DNA from: Roseateles violae
GTDB taxonomy: Bacteria; Pseudomonadota; Gammaproteobacteria; Burkholderiales; Burkholderiaceae_C
Reading direction: 5' to 3'
Length of the DNA stretch: 64,000 bases
NCBI RefSeq assembly: GCF_030410485.1
Contig: NZ_JAUHHC010000005.1
Location: forward strand, 310,001-374,000
A program made the position numbers and the translations under genes. The notes beneath the pieces are model-generated. The model did no database searches. It saw only the letters and a list, made by a program, of their open reading frames with translations, and was not told the DNA's origin. Each line of letters opens with the position of its first letter. Position 1 is the first letter of the stretch. Below, piece by piece: positions 56,669 through 64,000 of the stretch.

Positions 56669-58690
56669 TCACCACATCCGGTAGACCAGGGACAGGCCGA
56701 AGAAGGTGCTGCTGGTGTTGGGGTTCACGACGGTCGTGCCGTCGGTGAAGCGCCAGCCGGCCCAGGTCCAGTCATTGGTGTTGAAGCGGTCGTAGCCGAG
56801 GTCCATGCGCACCGACAGGTTCTTCTTCACCGCATACTGGCCGAACAGCCGCGCCGTCGTGTGCTTGGTGCCGATATCGGGCAGCAGGGCCTCCGGCGGC
56901 ATCACCGCATTGAGCTGGTAGACGTTGGTGTCCTTGGCGTACTGCAGATCGGCGCCCAGGTCGAAGGCGCTGCCGATCTTGCCGCGCAGCCCCAGGCCAT
57001 AGGCCTCGCCCTTGTTGCGCATGCGCGCTTCCCAGTTCTGGACCGGCACCAGGGTGCCGTTGGCGCTGTTCGATCTCGTCGTCTGGTTCAGCTTGCTGTC
57101 GTCGTTCGAGATCCAGCCCAGCAGCTGCCAGTTCTCGTTCAGCTGGTAGTTGCCGTCCAGCGAGATGTACTGGGCCCGACCGTCCTCGGGGCCCAGATTG
57201 CGCGTGTGGTACTTGTCGCGCGCCGCGTCGACGATCAGCTGCAGCGACAAGGTCTCGATCGGCACCCAGTCCAGCGTCAGGCGCAGTTTCTCGCGCTTGC
57301 GGTCGGCGAAATGGATCGGGTCTACCAGGTCGGCCGCCGTGTTGTTGTTGGCGTCGAGGAAGTCGGAGCCGTCGCGGTCGGCCCAGTGCAGGGCCAGCGA
57401 GCCGTTCAGCGTTTCGGACAGGCTGCGCCGCACCTCGAAGCGCAGTGTGGTCTCGTCGTTCTCGGCCCGCCAGCTGGCCTGGCGGATGGCCAGCACCGAG
57501 CGCTTGCGCCGCTCGTAATCGACGCCGCCGGTCAGGCGCAGATCGATGGGCAGCAGATAGGAGGCCTCGGCCTTGGCCTGCGTCGTGGTGCGCGAGAAGG
57601 GCGTGTTGAAGCCGTCGCGGCTGCTGGAGGCGTCGATGTACTGGTACAGCGGCGTCTTGTCGTCGCGGTCCTCGTAGCGCAGATTGGCCAGGAGGCTCAG
57701 CTGGCTGCTCGGCCGCGAGCTGATGCCGGCCTGGATCAGCGTCGTGTCGACCTCGCCGCCCAGATTGGTGTTCGTGACGCTGGGCCGCGTCGCCGTCGTG
57801 TAGAAGGTCTCGTTCTGCTTGCCGCGCGTGTAGGCGGCCTTGAAATTGGCACGCGTCGTCGGCGAGAAGCTGTAGCCGCCGCCGAGGAAGATCTGATGCG
57901 ATTCGTTGTCCGGCGCTAGCGCGATGTCGACGCCGGTGTTGACGTCGAGCACGCTGTTCTTGTTCTTGAAGGCGGTGCCGTAGTAGCCGGCCTGCAGCTG
58001 CAGCTTGTCGCTGGTATAGCCAAGGATCGCCTCCAGCTGCTCGCTGCGGTAGTCGATCGGGTCGGCCAGGAAGTCGGCCGTGCCGCGGCCGAATACGCGC
58101 GAGCCGTTCTTGTCCTCGCTGATGTAGCGGACCTGGAAGTCGAAGCCGGCCGGCAGCTGCTTGCCGAAGCCCAGCGTCGTGCGGTCGCGCCGCGTGTCCA
58201 GCATCACGTCGCGCAGCGCCGTGCCGTTGAGCGTCTGCGTGGCCGTGCCGATGCCGGCCAGGCCGGTATTGATCGTCAGCGGGTCGTAGCGCGGGATCTG
58301 GTTGTAGTCGATGAAGGCGCTCCAGTTGCCCTGGAGCTCGTATTCGCCGCGCAGTTCGCGGCTGTCGAGGCCGACATTGCGGCCGAAGACCCGGGTCCAG
58401 GCGCCGGTGGCGTCGTCGCGCCACAGGATGTCGGCGTCCAGCAGCAGGTAGCCGCCCTTCTTCCTCAGGCCGCTGTACTGGCCGAAGCGCCGGTTGTCGT
58501 CGCTCAGATAGCCGCCGCCGACGCTGATGGTCGACTCGGGCTTGGTCAGAGTCTTGATGTCCGGGCCTTCCTCGTCCTCGGCCAGCGCGGGCCCGCCCAG
58601 CGCCAGCAATGCGGCGCCGGCCAGCAGGCTGCGCCGGGCGCCGCGTGCCAGCGGGGCCGGCGATGCTTGCCATGTATGACGATGATTCAT
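56669..58690 (-). CDS. MtrB/PioB-family outer-membrane beta-barrel of a cytochrome conduit
   Basis: 673 residues. Signal peptide to about residue 38 (ALLALGGPALAED). The mature part alternates short charged turns with amphipathic strands throughout and ends in an aromatic residue (SLVYRMW), as barrels do. Blocks such as RTTLGFGKQLPAGFDFQVRYISEDKNGSRVFG and KREKLRLTLDWVPIETLSLQLIVDAARDKY fit the MtrB/PioB family, which wraps an MtrA-type decaheme cytochrome. GGAGG precedes the ATG. The N-terminal CXXC of some relatives is absent. Confidence 0.9.
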   Translation of the reverse strand: MNHRHTWQASPAPLARGARRSLLAGAALLALGGPALAEDEEGPDIKTLTKPESTISVGGGYLSDDNRRFGQYSGLRKKGGYLLLDADILWRDDATGAWTRVFGRNVGLDSRELRGEYELQGNWSAFIDYNQIPRYDPLTINTGLAGIGTATQTLNGTALRDVMLDTRRDRTTLGFGKQLPAGFDFQVRYISEDKNGSRVFGRGTADFLADPIDYRSEQLEAILGYTSDKLQLQAGYYGTAFKNKNSVLDVNTGVDIALAPDNESHQIFLGGGYSFSPTTRANFKAAYTRGKQNETFYTTATRPSVTNTNLGGEVDTTLIQAGISSRPSSQLSLLANLRYEDRDDKTPLYQYIDASSSRDGFNTPFSRTTTQAKAEASYLLPIDLRLTGGVDYERRKRSVLAIRQASWRAENDETTLRFEVRRSLSETLNGSLALHWADRDGSDFLDANNNTAADLVDPIHFADRKREKLRLTLDWVPIETLSLQLIVDAARDKYHTRNLGPEDGRAQYISLDGNYQLNENWQLLGWISNDDSKLNQTTRSNSANGTLVPVQNWEARMRNKGEAYGLGLRGKIGSAFDLGADLQYAKDTNVYQLNAVMPPEALLPDIGTKHTTARLFGQYAVKKNLSVRMDLGYDRFNTNDWTWAGWRFTDGTTVVNPNTSSTFFGLSLVYRMW

Positions 58691-58718
58691 GTCGACCTCC
58701 GTGCAGGCTGGCCGCTCA

Positions 58719-59720
58719 TCAGCGCCGCATCGAGCGCGATTCGGAGCTGTTCGTCGGGTTGTTGCTGCCATGGATGTTCGTGTGGCAGTTCAGGCAGGCG
58801 CGCGCCTGGGTGATACCGCGCGCGCCGGCCGTCGTGCCGGTGCCGGCCAGCAGGCCCGGCACATTGCCGCGGTGGCTGGTCGGCTCGTGGCATTGCTGGC
58901 ACAGGAAGGGCGGCCGCGACTTCAAGAGGTTGGAGACCGTGCTGCCATGCGGGTTGTGGCACAGCGTGCAGTCTTCGGTGACCGGCTGGTGGTTGAAGAT
59001 GAAAGGGCCACGCTTCTCGGCATGGCAGCTGTAGCAGGTGTCGACCACGCTGTCGCGCACCAGGAGCTTGACACCGGCCGTGCCATGCGGGTTGTGGCAG
59101 TCGGAGCAGGCCACCTTGCCCTCCACCACCGGGTGGTGCGACTGGCGGTTGAGCTGGGTGCGCTGCTCGCGGTGGCAGAGGAAGCAGACCTCGGGCTGGG
59201 TCTGCTTGTCGCGCACCTTGTCATGCTGCACATGCAGCTGATGGCAGGCCGTGCAGGGCACGTCGCGGTTCTCGTGGACGCTGCCCTGCCAGTGCGCACG
59301 CTTGCCACCCTGATGGCAGCTGAGGCAGGCGGAGTTCAGCTCGGCGGCCGGCACCGTCGTGCGCTTGCCGGGCGACTTGGGCACCGAGTCGACGCGCGAG
59401 ACCGGCGACAGGCCCTGCAGCGCGCCGTCGAACACGCGATCCGGCTTGGGCCGGCCCTGCTCGCCTTCCCTGGGCTGGTTCTGCACATGGCGGGTGCTTT
59501 CGCCATGGCAGCTGGTGCAGGTCGGCGTGCGGCCGTCGGCCGCCGTGCCATGCTTGGTCTTGCCGATCGACAGCACCGGGTACATCTCCGACTCGTCGTG
59601 GCAGCGCGTGCAGACGGCATCGCCCTTCAGCACGGCATCGGCCGCACGCGCTGATTGGGCGCCCATGGCCAGCGCCATCGTCATCAAGACCCAGAGCCCC
59701 ATGCCCCTGATGATCTTCAT
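58719..59720 (-). CDS. Decaheme c-type cytochrome, MtrA/DmsE family
   Basis: 333 residues with a signal peptide (MKIIRGMGLWVLMTMALAMGAQSARA). Ten CXXCH motifs: CTRCH, CTSCH, CLSCH, CTACH, CFLCH, CSDCH, CYSCH, CTLCH, CQQCH and CLNCH. Length and heme number match MtrA, PioA and DmsE, which span the MtrB barrel. It lies 28 bases before the barrel gene. Standalone role: electron wire across the outer membrane. Confidence 0.94.
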   Translation of the reverse strand: MKIIRGMGLWVLMTMALAMGAQSARAADAVLKGDAVCTRCHDESEMYPVLSIGKTKHGTAADGRTPTCTSCHGESTRHVQNQPREGEQGRPKPDRVFDGALQGLSPVSRVDSVPKSPGKRTTVPAAELNSACLSCHQGGKRAHWQGSVHENRDVPCTACHQLHVQHDKVRDKQTQPEVCFLCHREQRTQLNRQSHHPVVEGKVACSDCHNPHGTAGVKLLVRDSVVDTCYSCHAEKRGPFIFNHQPVTEDCTLCHNPHGSTVSNLLKSRPPFLCQQCHEPTSHRGNVPGLLAGTGTTAGARGITQARACLNCHTNIHGSNNPTNSSESRSMRR

Positions 59721-59783
59721 GGCTCACACCCCTTCAGCAAAAGACGGTCAGCGCTCGCCGCGAGCGGCCACCGCTTCTCGTCG

Positions 59784-60398
59784 TCATGGCTGCGGCTTCC
59801 TGCGGCCGTCCTTGTCGAACAACTCCTGCGGCCCCGGGCCTTCGGGCTCGTTGTGTGCGATGCCGAAATGGCAGTCGATGCAGGTCATGCCCTCGGCCTT
59901 GGCCTTGGCGTGGCGGGCCTGGGCACGTTCGTTCTGTTTCTCCGGGCTCATGCCCTCAGTGGAATGGCAGTTGCGGCAGGCCAGCGACTGGTTGGCCTTC
60001 ATCCGCCCCCATTCCTTCTGCGCGAGCCGGGTCCGATGGGCCTCGTACTTCTCCGGCGTGTCGATCGTGCCCATCCACGAACCCCAGAGTTCGCCGGTGG
60101 CCTCGATCTTGCGGTAGATCTTCGGCCCCCATTCCTTGGGCACATGGCAGTCGGGGCAGCTCGCTCGCACGCCCGAACGGTTGCTGTAGTGGATGGTTTC
60201 CTTGTACTCGGCAAAGGCAGTGTCGCGCATCTCATGGCAGGAGATGCAGAAGGGCATGGTGTTGGTCGCCTCCAGCGCCGTGTGGAAACCGCCCCAGAAC
60301 AGGATGCCGCCGATGCCGCCGATCGCCAGCAACACGAGCAAGGGCTTGGTACTGGGGCGCATCAGGAAGGCCCAGAACCGCCGCAACGCAGCAAACAT
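59784..60398 (-). CDS. NapC/NirT/CymA-type tetraheme quinol dehydrogenase
   Basis: 204 residues. One N-terminal membrane helix (18-37) and four CXXCH sites at 51 (CISCH), 81 (CPDCH), 141 (CRNCH) and 173 (CIDCH), the usual NapC count and spacing, with the conserved CISCHEMRDTAFAEYKETIHYSNRSGVRASCPDCHVP block. These proteins oxidise quinols and pass electrons to periplasmic cytochromes. It lies 63 bases before the decaheme gene. Confidence 0.94.
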   Translation of the reverse strand: MFAALRRFWAFLMRPSTKPLLVLLAIGGIGGILFWGGFHTALEATNTMPFCISCHEMRDTAFAEYKETIHYSNRSGVRASCPDCHVPKEWGPKIYRKIEATGELWGSWMGTIDTPEKYEAHRTRLAQKEWGRMKANQSLACRNCHSTEGMSPEKQNERAQARHAKAKAEGMTCIDCHFGIAHNEPEGPGPQELFDKDGRRKPQP

Positions 60399-60457
60399 CG
60401 CGCACCCCCTGGATTGGTCGGCCGGCCCCGGCCGGGACCGGCCTTTGTTCTAAAAGA

Positions 60458-60793
60458 TCAGCGCGACAGGATCCACTGCGCCACGTTCTTGATCTCGGCC
60501 TCGCTGGCCGACTTCAGATTCGGGTGCGTTTCTTCCTTGCCATCGATCTTGACCTTGGGGCCGGTCGTCAGATGGGTGACGATCTTCTGCTCGGCATCGG
60601 CCTGGCCCTTGTACTTGGCGGCCACGTCCTTGAACGAGGGGCCGGTCTTGGCCTTGTCCACCGCATGGCACTTCAGGCAGTCGCTCTTGCGGGCCAGCGC
60701 CTGGGCCGCGCTCGCGTCGACCGCCCAGCTGGGCGCCGCGCAGGCGAGCGCGGAGACAATGAAAAGGGCTTGCGAACGAAAAAGCTTGCTCAT
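60458..60793 (-). CDS. Small monoheme cytochrome c without a methionine ligand
   Basis: 111 residues with a signal peptide ending SWAVDA. One heme site CLKCH at 39-43, followed by the class I fold (GPSFKDVAAKYKGQADAEQKIVTHLTTG). In place of the usual Met of class I cytochromes the sequence reads ETHPNL (His90), and there is no Met in the mature protein. His90 or His74 is the likely sixth ligand. It probably shuttles electrons in the periplasm between the tetraheme and decaheme proteins. Confidence 0.9.
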   Translation of the reverse strand: MSKLFRSQALFIVSALACAAPSWAVDASAAQALARKSDCLKCHAVDKAKTGPSFKDVAAKYKGQADAEQKIVTHLTTGPKVKIDGKEETHPNLKSASEAEIKNVAQWILSR

Positions 60794-60910
60794 CCGGAAC
60801 CTCGCTTTCGCTGCTGGCGATCACTGTGCGTCGGGGATGCTAGCACCGACCCCACCCCGGGTCCAGGGTCAAATCTCGCCTGCCGGCAGCGGCGCCATGC
60901 CCCCGGCCGC

Positions 60911-61645
60911 TCAGCGAGTGATGACCAGCCGCTGGTAGAGGCCGCCGAAATAGGTCTGCTTCTCGATCGCCGCGATCGCCGCGTCGGCCGGCATGAAAGC
61001 GGCGATCTCCTGGCGCCACAGATCGATTGCATAGGGCTCCAGCCGATGGAAGACGGCCCGCATCGGCAGGCGCAGCGGATGCCAGGGCGGCGGACGGTGG
61101 TAGTCGACGATCACCAGGCGGCCGCCGGGCCGCAGCACCCGCAGCGCCTCGGCCAAGGTCGCGCGGCGGGTCGCCTCCGGCATCTCGTGCAGCAGGAAGA
61201 ACAGCAGCACCCGCTCGTAGCTGGCGTCGGCGATGCCGGTCATGGCCGAGGCGTCGCCCAGGCGCAGCCGCACGCGCGGATCGGGCGCACCCAGCTTGCG
61301 CGCCAGATTGCTGAGCTGCACCGGCAGCACGTCGACGACGTCCAGCCCCGCATCGGGCGCCAGCCGCGCGCGCAGCCGCTCGGTCAGATTGCCGTAGACG
61401 CAGGCGATCTGCAGATTGCGCCCCTGCAGCGGCTCGCCCAGCGCCGTCAGCGCCGCATCGCAGAGCCGGCCGTAATTGCCCCACAGAATGGCGTTGACCA
61501 GCCAGTCGCGCTCGAACACCCGCACCGCATTCGGATGCACATAGGCCCACCAATAGGCCTGCTGCAGATAAGGCGGGACCGCCGCCGCTCGCGCAAGGGT
61601 CAGGTCGATGCTTGCCTCGCTGCCCGAGGACTGGAGAGTCGCCAT
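60911..61645 (-). CDS. rquA: Rhodoquinone biosynthesis methyltransferase-like protein RquA
   Basis: 244 residues. The block PPYLQQAYWWAYVHPNAVRVFERDWLVNAILWGNYGRL (25-61), then a non-standard SAM motif I (QIACVYGNLTERL, 79-91), DVVDVLPVQLSNLARKL and RVLLFFLLHEMPEATRR, matches my memory of RquA, which converts ubiquinone to the low-potential rhodoquinone. Ordinary class I methyltransferases have GxGxG at motif I. It sits 117 bases before the cytochrome genes on the same strand, perhaps as first gene of that operon. If not RquA, it is a close class I SAM methyltransferase relative. Confidence 0.8.
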   Translation of the reverse strand: MATLQSSGSEASIDLTLARAAAVPPYLQQAYWWAYVHPNAVRVFERDWLVNAILWGNYGRLCDAALTALGEPLQGRNLQIACVYGNLTERLRARLAPDAGLDVVDVLPVQLSNLARKLGAPDPRVRLRLGDASAMTGIADASYERVLLFFLLHEMPEATRRATLAEALRVLRPGGRLVIVDYHRPPPWHPLRLPMRAVFHRLEPYAIDLWRQEIAAFMPADAAIAAIEKQTYFGGLYQRLVITR

Positions 61646-61870
61646 GAGAAGTCCTCCATCCGCAAACGGAATCCCAATCTGAAAGGCCTGACCCCGCGAG
61701 CGCGTTGCCGGGTCGAATGCTAGCCCGAGGCGCCGCCGTGCGCGCAAGCGGCTTTCGGTAAAGATGCGGGGAAACCACGCCGCGGCGGCGCGGCGCGGCA
61801 AGTCGACGGTGGCGGGCACGCGGCAGGGACCGAGCCGCGATGCCCGCCGGCGCCGCTTCGGGCCCCCCTC

Positions 61871-61932
61871 TTGAAAGCCCATCGAGCGCCCCTATAATCC
61901 GACTGCTAGCACTCGCCACCATCGAGTGCTAA
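61871..61932 (+). promoter_or_regulatory. groE promoter with CIRCE operator
   Basis: TTGAAA (61871-61876), 16 bases, TATAAT (61893-61898): a near-perfect sigma-70 promoter. CTTGAAA with CCCCTATAAT also fits a heat-shock sigma-32 promoter. CIRCE follows at 61906-61932: CTAGCACTC-N9-GAGTGCTAA, one base off the perfect TTAGCACTC arm, at the expected transcription start, so HrcA should repress it. The remaining 61646-61870 and 61933-62036 show nothing else. Confidence 0.93.
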
Positions 61933-62036
61933 TAAACGAAAGTCCCGGCCTGGCCAGGCTTTCATGGATCCCCGACGGAAGCCGGCCCTGCCGGTTTTCG
62001 TGGTTCTTGCTACCGAGAAATCTCAAGGAGATGTTG

Positions 62037-62327
62037 ATGAAACTGCGTCCTCTGCACGATCGCGTGATCGTTCGCCGCCTGGAAAACGAGACCAAGACCG
62101 CCTCCGGCATCGTCATTCCCGACGCCGCCGCCGAGAAGCCGGACCAGGGCGAAGTGCTGGCCGTCGGTCCGGGCAAGCGCAATGACAAGGGCGAGTTCGT
62201 GGCCCTGAACGTCGCCGTCGGCGATCGCGTGCTGTTCGGCAAGTACTCGGGCCAGACCGTCAAGGTTGATGGCGAAGAACTGCTGGTGATGAAGGAAGAA
62301 GACCTCTTCGCTGTGGTCGCCAAGTAA
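62037..62327 (+). CDS. groES: Co-chaperonin GroES
   Basis: 96 residues. [52 protein letters not shown] holds the mobile loop; [19 protein letters not shown] ends it. Two in-frame ATGs exist; ATG 62037 lies seven bases after AAGGAG and is preferred over 62031, which is one base after it. Confidence 0.98.
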   Translation: MKLRPLHDRVIVRRLENETKTASGIVIPDAAAEKPDQGEVLAVGPGKRNDKGEFVALNVAVGDRVLFGKYSGQTVKVDGEELLVMKEEDLFAVVAK

Positions 62328-62375
62328 AGCTACTGCGCGACTACCGGGCGTCGTTGGGCGGTGCTCGGGATCCTC

Positions 62376-62392
62376 GCGTACAGGAAGTACGC
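62376..62392. repeat. Hairpin in the groES-groEL spacer
   Basis: GCGTAC-AGGAA-GTACGC is a perfect six-pair stem. Outer bases extend it imperfectly (CGGGATCCTC on the left against TCCGGTCCCTG on the right), making about 45 bases of dyad. The groES-groEL spacer is 180 bases, longer than usual. The sequence looks like a dispersed intergenic element of Burkholderiales, but that needs a search for other copies. Confidence 0.45.
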
Positions 62393-62459
62393 TCCGGTCC
62401 CTGCGCTCCGTCCGCCTAGCCCGCCAGCCGCTCGCTACGCTTTCCTCGGCAACCACTGA

Positions 62460-64000
<1,541 letters not shown>

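Overview
The window is high-GC DNA (roughly two thirds G+C by eye) from a betaproteobacterium of the order Burkholderiales. The closest fit is the Roseateles/Rubrivivax/Leptothrix branch. This rests on three things. The left end carries the order rapZ - mutY - mutM - TPR protein - lolB - ispE - tRNA-Gln - prs - rplY(CTC) - pth. A second block runs ABC transporter - bolA - murA - hisG - hisD. Protein sequences throughout are of betaproteobacterial type. The genus is inference; no 16S gene is present.

Layout. 1-8.8 kb: housekeeping genes (DNA repair, lipoprotein sorting, isoprenoids, PRPP, ribosome). 8.8-22.2 kb: a cobalamin riboswitch followed by a tightly overlapped B12 uptake and late-assembly cluster (btuB-cobU-btuF-btuC-btuD-cbiB-cobD-cobQ-cobT, then cobS-cobC), interrupted by an opposite-strand hybrid histidine kinase. 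22.1-28.5 kb: leftward metallo-hydrolase, ferredoxin, coaD, rsmD and hisF-A-H-B-C. 28.5-31.0 kb: accessory insert (PIN/RHH toxin-antitoxin, serine hydrolase, membrane cyclic-nucleotide-binding protein) separating hisC from hisD. 31.2-36.6 kb: hisD, hisG, murA, bolA and an ABC exporter. 36.6-54.2 kb: mixed metabolism, including storage-lipid genes (wax ester synthase, acyl-CoA-binding protein, two PHA-related proteins), a molybdopterin oxidoreductase, peptidases, a lipoprotein-type FAH-family protein and a small SOS-controlled membrane protein. 54.3-61.6 kb: a PhoD-like phosphoesterase pair, then an MtrB/PioB porin - decaheme - tetraheme - monoheme cytochrome operon with a gene I recognise as the rhodoquinone methyltransferase rquA at its head. 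61.8-64 kb: groES-groEL behind a CIRCE-controlled promoter; groEL runs off the right edge.

How it works together. The B12 genes form one riboswitch-gated unit for capturing cobamides or cobinamide outside and finishing them inside. No corrin-ring synthesis genes are present. The multiheme operon plus rquA looks like a route for moving electrons from the quinone pool across the periplasm to or through the outer membrane. The his genes have been split: the downstream half (hisC-B-H-A-F) now follows, with overlapping stop/start codons, a toxin-antitoxin pair whose promoter region carries a tandem palindrome. The most unusual items are the LexA box that exactly fills the spacer of a promoter for a 64-residue membrane protein, the toxin-antitoxin/his arrangement, the cytochrome/RquA operon, the duplicated 3' tail of prs and the promoter buried inside ispE.
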